Shown: one piece after another, positions 44,110-53,123 of the stretch
Layout: each line of letters begins with the position of its first letter
How positions within the stretch are numbered: the first letter of the stretch is position 1
From: Reichenbachiella ulvae
Lineage (GTDB): Bacteria; Bacteroidota; Bacteroidia; Cytophagales; Cyclobacteriaceae
Assembly: GCF_025833875.1 (NCBI RefSeq)
Contig: NZ_JAOYOD010000001.1
Coordinates: 3,100,001 to 3,164,000, forward strand
DNA: 64,000 nucleotides
Direction: 5' to 3'
Program-made: the position numbers and the translations under genes
Notes under the pieces: generated by a model
What the model was told of the DNA's origin: nothing
The model's input: only the letters and a program-made list of their open reading frames with translations
Database searches by the model: none

Positions 44110-44220
44110 AGCCGAAAGCAAATCTCATATTTTGATTTCGGCTTTTTATGATTATCATACTGCAGGCATTGAAAATGCCTCAAAAGGTTTTAGTCGCATT
44201 CGGAAATGCGACCGATCGGG
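44110..44220. repeat. Three-hairpin intergenic element, copy R3
   Basis: Hairpin 1 pairs AGCCGAAAGCAAA with TTTGATTTCGGCT (one change in the stem). Hairpin 2 is GGCATT/AATGCC (44165-44179) and hairpin 3 is the perfect GTCGCATT/AATGCGAC stem with loop CGGA (44193-44212). Similarity to R2 extends upstream to about 44083 (CACTGATCATTC). It is followed after 86 bp by a REP copy, as R1 is. Confidence 0.78.
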
Positions 44221-44306
44221 ATGCCATCTGGAATTGTGACCGAGTAGGATGAGAATTAACAAAATAGCTTCACATTTAAGGTTCTAAACCTTCATTACCG
44301 CATATC

Positions 44307-44334
44307 CACCATGCAGAGCATGGCGGGAACGGGG
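44307..44334. repeat. REP-like palindrome at the truncated XRE junction
   Basis: CCACCATGCAGAGCATGG then CGGGAACGGGG. The next base begins sequence homologous to the second half of an XRE regulator, so the repeat marks the break point. Confidence 0.8.
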
Positions 44335-44493
44335 TCGCTGGATTACTTAGTAGGTGAAGGGCAAAACGCTGCTTTTGATAAGAAGACAGTCAAACGATTA
44401 GAGGATATTGCCTCCTTCTCTGATGAAGATAAAAACCATATCCTTTACACACTGGATGCTCTAATCAAGAATGTCAAGCTCAAAAGCCTGTAA
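44335..44493 (+). pseudogene. XRE regulator remnant of Rhs locus 3 (HTH lost)
   Basis: About 53 residues beginning SLDYLVGEGQNAAFDKK correspond to the region after the helix-turn-helix of XRE proteins and their helical tail (LEDIASFSDEDKNHILYTLDALI), as in the regulators at 1047 and 30864. Everything upstream, including the DNA-binding domain, is replaced by the REP repeat. An ATG inside the repeat (44311) is in frame and could express a 60-residue fusion, but without the HTH it cannot act as a normal repressor. Locus 3 may therefore have lost its own regulator. Confidence 0.75.
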
Positions 44494-44500
44494 AAACAAA

Positions 44501-44524
44501 AGCCCAACCATTTCTGATTGGGCT
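44501..44524. terminator. Terminator between XRE remnant and Rhs locus 3
   Basis: AGCCCAA at 44501-44507 pairs with TTGGGCT at 44518-44524, with A-rich sequence on the left giving a T-run for minus-strand transcripts. Same position and kind as the terminator at 31218-31243 in locus 2 but with different stem bases. Confidence 0.7.
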
Positions 44525-44529
44525 TTCGT

Positions 44530-45279
44530 TCATTTCTTCTTAGTGTAAATATGTCCGTCCCATTCGAGCTCATTCTTGCTTAAAACTTTTACAAAGTCAC
44601 CATTTAACCGAAGAGTACTCAAGTAACAAGCCGTTAATTCTGGGATATCAATTACAAACTGATTCGATTGTGGATTTGTCACTTCATATCTCATGGTTGA
44701 AACGTAATTTGGTGGCATGTTAGGTCTCCAACCAAATGTACTATTTACTGGATGAGCTGTAATCTCAAAACTCTTAACAAATACATCTTTTGGTAACCCT
44801 AGAACTATTGTGTTTGAATAAAACCTAGCCAGATTCACTTGATAGTCAATCTGAGTTCTATTAGTCTCAACAGAGATTGTGTAATAAAGAACCCTAGCTC
44901 TATCATTCTCCTTATTGTACTTTTCATGTACTTCTTCAATTGGGTTTCTGATCAAGAAGTACGTACTATCCGTTGATTCAACAACCTGCTCATTAACCTG
45001 CATTTCGATCAATGAAGCTAGTTGCATTGGATTCGTGTAAAGCTTAATAAAGGAAGATACATTCTCATCCCTTTCCCAATAACCAAAAGCTAGAGTATCA
45101 CTACAATGAAAAAGTGCTAAATGAGAGGTCTCGTGAGTATCGATAAATAAAAACAAATCTTCACTTAAATAAAGCTTGATATTATCCATTTCGTCATGAA
45201 CATATGCCCCCTCAATGTTTTGAGCTACAAGTCCTTCAAGTGATAGGCTTAATAATAGCGCTACTAATAATCCTCTCAT
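44530..45279 (-). CDS. Secreted protein downstream of RhsB3, candidate immunity
   Basis: The 249-residue protein has signal peptide 1-20 (LVA-QNI). The mature part is beta-rich with a pattern common to small Bacteroidota secreted proteins (HCSDTLAFGYWERDE, IKLYTNPMQ). The C-terminal half contains VVLGLPKDVFVKSFEI-like strands. The start overlaps the RhsB3 stop (TAATG at 45277-45281), exactly as the zincin gene overlaps RhsB1. If the RhsB3 tip is a metallopeptidase, a periplasmic or lipoprotein-like partner could be its inhibitor. No family is recognised. An HETSH string near residue 50 is probably chance. Confidence 0.6.
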   Translation of the reverse strand: MRGLLVALLLSLSLEGLVAQNIEGAYVHDEMDNIKLYLSEDLFLFIDTHETSHLALFHCSDTLAFGYWERDENVSSFIKLYTNPMQLASLIEMQVNEQVVESTDSTYFLIRNPIEEVHEKYNKENDRARVLYYTISVETNRTQIDYQVNLARFYSNTIVLGLPKDVFVKSFEITAHPVNSTFGWRPNMPPNYVSTMRYEVTNPQSNQFVIDIPELTACYLSTLRLNGDFVKVLSKNELEWDGHIYTKKK

Positions 45280-48200
45280 TACTGTTTAAACTTTACAGTC
45301 TTGCCTTTCTGGATTTTCTTTTGATACTTTTCAGAAGCTCGTATTCCTTGCTGTCTTCGCAAGTACACTTTATTTCTGATATCAGGGTACACATAGTTAC
45401 CATTATCATCTTTCAAGTTTGCTATATTTTCAATGACTCCCCATCTTGTTTCAGCAGCACCTGGACCGCTTCCCGTGTAACCATATTGAGCTTTGTATCC
45501 CGCTACTTCATCATCAGCACCATAAGTTTCCGGACTCGTTCCAAGCAAATTATTATTCTTATCAAAGGATAAACCTTCGGCAGATACAAGCGACAAAGAC
45601 ACATGTTTAATTTCATGCACATGCAATCCATCGTTCGAACCATAAATATTAATTACCCCATCTTCTCCCTGAGTAACCCCATGCTTACCACTACCTTGAT
45701 TGTCTCCACTAACTAAATCATAAACATGATCCTGATCCGCTCCAAGCGCTACAACATCTGAGATCGTTCCTTGTAAGCTTTCTACCCTGCCATCAAGTTT
45801 ATCAATCTTCTTCTGAAGTTTAGATTTTTGCTTGTCACTCAAACCACTGTCATTATTAAGTTTATATTGTGCTTTTGCCCTAGATTCAATTACGCTACCT
45901 AATCTATTCAGAACTTTGTCAATTAAATCATCAGCCTCTTTCTGATCTTTCCAAATCATACCAGTTGGATCAATATACTTTATTGGATTATTCTTTACAT
46001 AGTGATATGGATTCCAAGACTCTTGCATAACATTAGCAAGTGGATCTATTTGAAGGAATCTTCCAATTGTAGGATCCATCATTCTAGCCCCGTAATCAAG
46101 CCATCCAGTCTCGTCTTGTAGCTCCTTCCCATTATAGAGATATTTGTTATCATTATTGAAGGAGTTGAATGTCAAACCAAAAGGATAGTAATCATCCGTC
46201 TGTGTGATTATTACAGATTGATTTTCTTTCGATACTGTCACTCTCACATTGCCCAGGTGATCGGTCAGGTTGTACTCGTATTGGCTGGTGGTATAATTGT
46301 ATCTACCCTCAGCTGTTTGAATAAAAGAAAGTTTCAAAGTTGGCTCAGTTTCCTCTGGTAATTGACTCATTTCATAGTGAATACCGCCTACATATTCAGT
46401 TGTATCATTGCCAAAAACCTTTTTAAGTTTCGTTCCCGCAGCATCATAAGTATAGGTCACAGTACCACCTGGTGTTACTACCGACTGAGGTAGGTTCATA
46501 TAGTTATAAGTGATGCTGCTGATGCCTTTGTTGGCGTCAGAGATCATATTACCATTCGCATCATATGCATAGTCATTACCAGAGTTGGTTCCATCCTTAA
46601 AGCCTTTAGCCTTGTGATTGGCAGCAGCTCCATCGCTCACTTTACTTAGTCTATTCGGGCTTGTTGATTCGTAATAATCATAGTCCAACACGTCGATTTC
46701 ATGCCCCCCCATTTTCCTTGTTAAGTCATGGATATTTCCATTGGCATCATAAGTAATATTACTTACATCATAATGCCCGCCCTTATTTGCACTCGAATAT
46801 GTGGCTCCCTTTAGTCGATTGACAGGATCGTAGGTATAAGTATAGGTTTGATCATTGGTATTATCACCGCCTAAGCTTTTCCATTTCATCTTGGAGATAT
46901 TACCATTGTACTGCCTATCAGCTACTGGCAAGGAAGTATCTATATAGGTCAACTCCATCCCGAACTTATCAGTTCCACTGGTCGTTCCATTGTTGATTTT
47001 GGTCAGCCAGCCTCGGATGTTGTAGGCATAGTCTACATTTTGTATCCCTGCCAGATCTTTGGCAGTGAGCTCTCCCAGTTCGTTGTAGCTCATCGCCACA
47101 GTACTGCTTTTACCATCTATGATCGTAAGGGTGGACTCCAGTCTACCCACATGGTCGTAGGTATAGATCTCTTCTATATTTTTAGACACAATTGATGAGC
47201 TGTGATAGCGTTTCGTCTTTTCTACTTCCCCTGAGAAGAGGTACTTATTGGTCACTTGATCATAGCCTCCCATATGGTTTTCTGTAAAAGTCTGAATCGG
47301 GCGATATTTGTCATCGTAGTAGATCACAGATTTTAAATAAGTATTGGTTCCATCCAGCACCTTTGTTTTTGAGGCGGTTACCTGGCCTTTTAGCTTTGGG
47401 TTCACATCATCACTATCTGGATAGCCATCATTTAGTTCTTCAAATGTGTAGCTATTCATAAAACTCGGATAACTGTCATAGTAGGTCACTGTCAGCACAT
47501 CATTGTTAGATACGCTAGGATAGCCGACATTGTTGTATTCATGTATACTTCCTCCACGACTCACGTAGCGGGCCGAAGCACTTTGGCTTTTCAAGTCTTT
47601 CTGGATCTGGTCTCTTGAGCGGGTATCTGTCGTGATACCTGTCATCACCGGACGATTGAATTGGTCATATTTGGTAAAGGTCCATTCATTGGCACTTCGT
47701 TGGTTGCCATCCTGTGTCAGCACCAGTCTATCCCATTGATCATAGACCATGTAGACCCAGTCTGCACCAGGCACCTTCTTGGCAATCATGCGCTGGCGCT
47801 CATCATAGAGATACTCGAAGGCCAGGTCTTTGAACTTACCATAGCGAATCGCAGGATGACCAGTAGCGGCCAGAAAGCTCTTATTGCTAGTGGCAGTAAA
47901 ACTAAAGCCAGGTCCTAGTGTGATCGAATGCGCTTCGCTAACATACACCTCTCCTCCTCCAAAATCTGGTTCATCTATAAAGAAATCTTCATCATGGTAT
48001 TGATTATCATCGTCTGCCACATTAATTGGTACATTCTTTCTTGTAATGTAAGGAGGTAGAACATAGCGTAGGTTACCAAAATCATCATAAACATAGTAGG
48101 TATCCAGCCAATCATCTGTAGTAAGGCCATTGCTTTGTTCATCTTCTACTCGTTTGAGTATGGTACGACCCTGCTTGTCTATGTATTCCACTACTTCATG

Positions 48201-48791
48201 GTTGTTTTCATCTTCCGTTATATTCTTGTACAAACTACCTGCGGCAAAATGGCCATTTTGCTCGGGTAGTCCCGATGGGTCCAGTTGCCAGAGTTTAACC
48301 TCACTGGCTCCTACGGTCTCGTAGCTCATCTCTACTGGACGGCTACTCCAAGCACTACCTGGGCCATATTGCTGAGTCACTCGGTTGAGAGGTGAGGGTT
48401 CATAGGTCACATGACTATAATAGTTGGTTGCTTCATTCGCTACTCCATCTTCTGTAGCCGAATAAAAGTCATCAATATTGGTTTCCCAGTTGGTATCTGA
48501 GCCCACTGCAGAAGTTCGCGTATAGGGCAAATAGACAGTGTCTTGGCGCCCAAAATCATCATACGTCACTACACTGACTATATCCTTATTCTCAGGCGAT
48601 TGACTCTTGGCCACTGTCTGGGTCGGTCTGCCTAAGCCGTCGAAATACTGCTCAGTTACTACTGCAGAACCAGCGTTAGTGGCACGGTATTGGGTACTTC
48701 GTACATAGTTCTCATCTTGAGCCCAGCCTTGAAGACCAGTCATCAATAGCACTAGGATTAGGATTGGTTGTTTCATCGCTAATTTCTTCAT
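45279..48791 (-). CDS. RhsB3: Rhs repeat protein with HExxH metallopeptidase-like tip
   Basis: The 1170-residue protein has the same signal peptide and DUF6443-like N-terminus as RhsB1 and RhsB2; the body is more diverged and has several small indels. The Rhs core ends GRFLQIDP...NNPIKYIDPTGM. The tip of about 223 residues has a coiled segment (DKQKSKLQKKIDKLDGRVES) and then HVHEIKHVSLS, an HExxH motif at about 1059-1063, with a downstream acidic EVAGYKAQYGY (about 1095) that could supply the third zinc ligand as in toxin metallopeptidases. It ends in a basic tail. This is the best candidate toxin in the window. Confidence 0.83.
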   Translation of the reverse strand: MKKLAMKQPILILVLLMTGLQGWAQDENYVRSTQYRATNAGSAVVTEQYFDGLGRPTQTVAKSQSPENKDIVSVVTYDDFGRQDTVYLPYTRTSAVGSDTNWETNIDDFYSATEDGVANEATNYYSHVTYEPSPLNRVTQQYGPGSAWSSRPVEMSYETVGASEVKLWQLDPSGLPEQNGHFAAGSLYKNITEDENNHEVVEYIDKQGRTILKRVEDEQSNGLTTDDWLDTYYVYDDFGNLRYVLPPYITRKNVPINVADDDNQYHDEDFFIDEPDFGGGEVYVSEAHSITLGPGFSFTATSNKSFLAATGHPAIRYGKFKDLAFEYLYDERQRMIAKKVPGADWVYMVYDQWDRLVLTQDGNQRSANEWTFTKYDQFNRPVMTGITTDTRSRDQIQKDLKSQSASARYVSRGGSIHEYNNVGYPSVSNNDVLTVTYYDSYPSFMNSYTFEELNDGYPDSDDVNPKLKGQVTASKTKVLDGTNTYLKSVIYYDDKYRPIQTFTENHMGGYDQVTNKYLFSGEVEKTKRYHSSSIVSKNIEEIYTYDHVGRLESTLTIIDGKSSTVAMSYNELGELTAKDLAGIQNVDYAYNIRGWLTKINNGTTSGTDKFGMELTYIDTSLPVADRQYNGNISKMKWKSLGGDNTNDQTYTYTYDPVNRLKGATYSSANKGGHYDVSNITYDANGNIHDLTRKMGGHEIDVLDYDYYESTSPNRLSKVSDGAAANHKAKGFKDGTNSGNDYAYDANGNMISDANKGISSITYNYMNLPQSVVTPGGTVTYTYDAAGTKLKKVFGNDTTEYVGGIHYEMSQLPEETEPTLKLSFIQTAEGRYNYTTSQYEYNLTDHLGNVRVTVSKENQSVIITQTDDYYPFGLTFNSFNNDNKYLYNGKELQDETGWLDYGARMMDPTIGRFLQIDPLANVMQESWNPYHYVKNNPIKYIDPTGMIWKDQKEADDLIDKVLNRLGSVIESRAKAQYKLNNDSGLSDKQKSKLQKKIDKLDGRVESLQGTISDVVALGADQDHVYDLVSGDNQGSGKHGVTQGEDGVINIYGSNDGLHVHEIKHVSLSLVSAEGLSFDKNNNLLGTSPETYGADDEVAGYKAQYGYTGSGPGAAETRWGVIENIANLKDDNGNYVYPDIRNKVYLRRQQGIRASEKYQKKIQKGKTVKFKQ

Positions 48792-48803
48792 AGTTAGGCT
48801 GGT

Positions 48804-51800
48804 TTATTGGTTTTTGTAATTGTACTCGTAGGCCGACACTGGATTCCCCTCATCATCAATCACACGTTCCAGTCTTCCAAAATCATCATATTCGTAGTAG
48901 GTCGTCCTGCCGTTGGGGTCGGTTTGAGAGGTCATTCCTACCAATGGATCGTAGGTATAGGTGGTGACCATAGAGTTTGGCAAGGCATTTCGAATTGAAA
49001 CATTCACAGTTCTTAATTGGCTCTCGGTGAGTTGATCATCCAACTGGACTAAATAACTCCCCGCGCTAGTCGCAACTTGATCGTAATCTTTCTCCCCCAC
49101 TATTTTGGCTACTACGCGGTTATCGCCATATCCACGAAACAAAACGGTGTTGATGTCTTCATTGGGTTTATGATACTGTAAGACATTACCTAACAAATCA
49201 TAATCATCGAAAACAATTTTTTGTTCTAAATCTCGCTCGCCAAATGCTATTTTAACATCATAAGAAGCTAGTATCGATCCCCCATCATAAAACTTCCAGG
49301 AATTCCTCTGTGTTTTCAATAATTCATTGTCAAGAAATTCTGATTGTATTATGACAGGACTAATAATATTATCATCTATTAACGATGAGTAAATTATATC
49401 ATTCGGATAATCATGCGGATACTTAAAAGTAGTAACCCGTTCTTGATCATGGTTAACCATCCTTGAGACTTGATCCAATAGATAATTGAAATCATCATAC
49501 CGATGACTGACTGTGGTAATCAACCTATCCCCTCCGGCATATTCGATCGTCTCAGTACTTACAAGTTGATTAAGAAAGCTGGTATAGCCAAAAACAACTA
49601 CATCATACATTCCTTTTGTCCCATCTGCTAAAATACATTCAATTGCGCAGTACCCACTTCTAGGGCCATAATAGGTATCTACAGCTTTTATGTTGAGCAT
49701 ATTCCTTGTGAAGTCCACCACATGGTATTGATTCTTTACATATTGGACAGTGTCAAGATCAGAATCCAAAATAATGTACTCCTTCAACGTGCCATTTGTA
49801 GAAGTATAGTAGAGGTTAAAATAATTGGCTATTTGGCTAGGTGATTCATTAACAAAATAAGAAATCGATTCACCCAGATTTTCAGTACCATTTACTTCTC
49901 TTACAATCACTCTATCGTAACCTACATTGGCTTGTGAATTTGCATTATGCATGCTCAAGAAGTTGTTTGAAAAAAAGCTAAAAGCATCTATCATTTGAGT
50001 TGAAGTATACCAACCGTCAATTCCTCTATCATCATAATAACCAGTAGTAATCGTAACAGTCTGAAAATTATCCATTGTCCTTAGCAATCTTCCACTACTG
50101 ACCCCATCTTCATCTACATAACTATAGTCTTTTTTAAGCACGATTTGATTTTGTTCATCGTAATTGGTCACGGTTTTCACACGTAGACCTCCCCCAATTC
50201 CACCGGAAATATTTAGAACCGAATCCATTGCCTCACGGTCATATTCGTGATATTTCAAATTAGCATAAACTATAGGTTGATAATTCTGAAACGGAATGTT
50301 GGACGGAGCTCCACAAACTAACCTGTAGGAACCTGCGGGTAATTCGAAAGTTTCATCCCAGGTACTTTGCTGACCCAGATTATACATATGTGAGTTAGCT
50401 CCACCCGAAAGATCGACTATGCCAATATTACTTGAACTGAAATCATAATTACCCGAGATATTTACTCCACCTTTAATATTTACTTCCGTCAACTCTTCTA
50501 ATGTAAAAGGAACCGAAAGAACCGACATACTCGGATAACCAGCTGGCTCATTAAAATCGGTCACAGAATGGGCTACCTTATCCGGTATAAACAAAGATTG
50601 CTCTGAGGCCGAAAACATTTCCTTATTGTAAAAATCATGGGGCTCAAATTCAAATTCCGTCCTACCTCCGGTCGGATATGTAATTGATTTCAATGTACCT
50701 GTCTTTAGATACTCACCATCGGTAAATCGATTTGCAAATTGTAAATCATAAAAATTGGCGTAATAACCATCCCAATCAACATTTCCAAAATCAGACTCGA
50801 GGTATTGCATCACTTCAGGGTTCGGAAGCAAAGAATGCTGATTTCCATATAAGTTAGATGAATTTTCTTGACCGTTGAAATACCCCCAAAAATCCTTGGC
50901 AAAGGAAGTTTTGCCTGGTAGCAAATGTGTTTCTTCATATGAAAACACATGAGTGAGACTATCATCACTATTTACAGGATTCAATTGAGAACAAACTTTC
51001 CAATTTTAATCGAAGTGTTTTAGCATCTGTGGGTAAAGGGGCATCGCCTTGTTCATCCTTAATATAATCGCCACCCACATTACTGGAGTTAAAATATCCA
51101 TAATTGAATTTATAGAGAGTTTTTACACTTTGATCCAGACTGTCAATAACTGATATATATTTCAGTTTACTTCCTGCAAAATCCCTTCTTCCGCCTTCAT
51201 ATTGAAATGACACTCTTTGCGTTTTGGTTTTGATAGCTTTGAGATAGTAATTCGAAACATCACCAGGATAACTAAAACTACGATTAACTGGTTGACTGGA
51301 AGGATAAAGACCTCTAACCGATTCTGACATTTTCGGTAAAGTTCCAATATTTAAGCTTTGGTAATCAAAAACGATTTCGTTACCATAAACATCCACTATT
51401 CTTGTCATATGCCATGCATTGGGCATATTATCATAATTATCATATTCGGCTACAGAAAAGTAATACTTAATTCCCTGCTCATCTGTAATGACAAACTCCC
51501 ATTTGACTGAAGTAATATCGTTAAGTTCTATCATGCATTTATTCTTCTCTCCTACCAATATGGGTTCGAGAGTACTAGGATGAATAATAAATGTAAAAGA
51601 TCTGTTGGGTAAATTAACCTTATATAAATCCAATTCTCCCATACCCATATTAGCTGCTATACCATACCCTTGCAAGAAATCAGGTGCGAATCCTGCAGGT
51701 CCACAACCATTAAATGCACACCCCCATGTATTATACGGAGACTCACTACCAACATTTACAATTCCTCCAGTATTCGCTGCTATAAAATCCAAATTCTTTT

Positions 51801-52179
51801 GCCAACCTTCCCATTCAATTCCCACAATTGGTGTTTCTCTGGCCCCAACCGCAGATACTGTAATATTTCCCCCGGCCATTAAGTTCCACCCTAATCCCAC
51901 GATGGTAGCCTCCTGATCCACAGTAATACCTCCTGCATGATAACTTAAACTGATAGGAACTTCCATATTTTTAAACTTAACCGAGTGTAAAGGGATACTA
52001 ATATCTGGAACACCAGTATACAAGCTCACAGGTATTTCGCCATAGCGCTTAAAAGCGGATACCTCAGGAGAAGTTTGAATGAACACAGGTTCTTGGTAAG
52101 GATCATTAATTGGTTCTTGCGAAAAAGCGATAGCTTTTAAGAAAAACACAAACAAAAAAGCAATTAGGACTCTCTTCAT
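48804..52179 (-). pseudogene. RhsA3: SpvB/TcB-like Rhs shell protein, split by a frameshift
   Basis: Two frames together encode the usual RhsA. The upstream part (50968-52179, 403 residues) has a signal peptide (AFS-QEP), YGEIPVSLYTGVPDISIPL and GLGWNLMAGGNITVS, and ends RLKLESLFSIESCK. The downstream part (from about 50984 to 48804, 726 residues) begins NPVNSDDSLTHVFSYEE and continues to the shared YTYDPLVGMTSQTD end. In RhsA1 and RhsA2 the equivalent region is continuous. A one-base net insertion around 50975-50990 explains it. Combined length of about 1125 fits the family. The downstream frame has no ATG near the break, only a TTG, so locus 3 may make no complete shell. Confidence 0.82.
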
Positions 52180-53123
52180 TTTATCTGATTTTCCAATTTT
52201 TCAATTCTTTCATTCTGCTCTTTGATCAGCTCTTGCTGCTCTATCACGTGCAGCGTCAGTTCCTCTATCTTCTTTAGCAGGAGCATATTCATTTCACCCA
52301 ACTCCACGCCATTGGCTTCCATCTCTGTGGCGGATGGCACCTCTGGTAAATGACGGTTTTGCTGGATGTATTCGGCTGTTTCTTCTAAAGTGGCGAGTTG
52401 ATAATCATCAGCAAAGACATAGTCGGGCCAGTTGCCAGAGACCTCTACTTTGACTTCTTCCATCAATGCTTTACCATCTACAGCGAATTTGTAACCAGAA
52501 GGTAAATTGATGGTACCCACCGTCAAACCTGTCCTGGCATAGACGAGCTCTGTATCATAGTCCACACTAAAGAGGTCGGTTCCAGGACTCCCTGTATTGC
52601 CCTTTTCTACAATCAGAGCATTTGGGGTCGTACGATAGAGCAATTGAAGGCCTGCATCAGAATCTCCAAACAGGAAACCATGAGGCCCTCCCGCTCCTTC
52701 ACCAAGTGAGATAAGCGCACTTTGACTATTGATAAAAAGATCTATACTCGATGATCCATCAGGACCGTTGATGATCACAGGATCTGAAGTCCCTGCTTTG
52801 CCCAAAGTAACAGCCCCATTGACGGTAAGATCAGTAAGTATTGCACTATAAAACTTGGCATTGAGCGTGCTCATGTTGCGCGTATCGATCAGAAAGCCCA
52901 ATAGATCAGTATCGGCATCATAGTAAAAAAACTTCGGGGTTTGATCATTGATAAATGATCCGTCTCCATCGTCATTCCTATCCCAGAGGAGATAGGTAAA
53001 GTTGGGGTCCTTCATAGACGCCCCATAATCTGTGGTTTCGTAATTGTCGTATTTGACTCCTACCTGAGCCTGCGAAATAAGAGATATCAGCAACATTGCC
53101 AATATGGACATGGTGGTTTTCAT
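52176..53123 (-). CDS. GIGT-like fibre protein F14 (Rhs-proximal, locus 3)
   Basis: The 315-residue protein has signal peptide 1-19 (SQA-QVG). The variable part (20-210) lacks clear GIGT repeats but has fibre-like short strands (LTVNGAVTLGK, SIDLFINSQ). The constant module is of the GNWPDYVFADDYQL type and the tail IEQQELIKEQNERIEKLE is the same as that of F1 next to RhsA1. It overlaps RhsA3 by ATGA and is the only fibre gene of this operon, after promoter cassette D. Confidence 0.78.
   Translation of the reverse strand: MKTTMSILAMLLISLISQAQVGVKYDNYETTDYGASMKDPNFTYLLWDRNDDGDGSFINDQTPKFFYYDADTDLLGFLIDTRNMSTLNAKFYSAILTDLTVNGAVTLGKAGTSDPVIINGPDGSSSIDLFINSQSALISLGEGAGGPHGFLFGDSDAGLQLLYRTTPNALIVEKGNTGSPGTDLFSVDYDTELVYARTGLTVGTINLPSGYKFAVDGKALMEEVKVEVSGNWPDYVFADDYQLATLEETAEYIQQNRHLPEVPSATEMEANGVELGEMNMLLLKKIEELTLHVIEQQELIKEQNERIEKLENQIK

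Larger units (their letters stand above)
43717..44306. other. Intergenic region between Rhs loci 2 and 3
   Basis: This gap of about 590 bp holds the leader and promoter cassette C of Rhs locus 2 (to 43946), then a three-hairpin element R3 (44110-44220), then the block that precedes REP palindromes. The leader contains the palindrome GAGCACCGCGTGCTC (43858-43872 on the minus strand). No ORF is supported. Confidence 0.6.

Noticed and set aside
44530..45279. HETSH string in the protein downstream of RhsB3 as a second metallopeptidase
   Set aside because: It sits in a beta-rich context near the N-terminus, without the helix or a downstream ligand expected for a zincin; judged chance.
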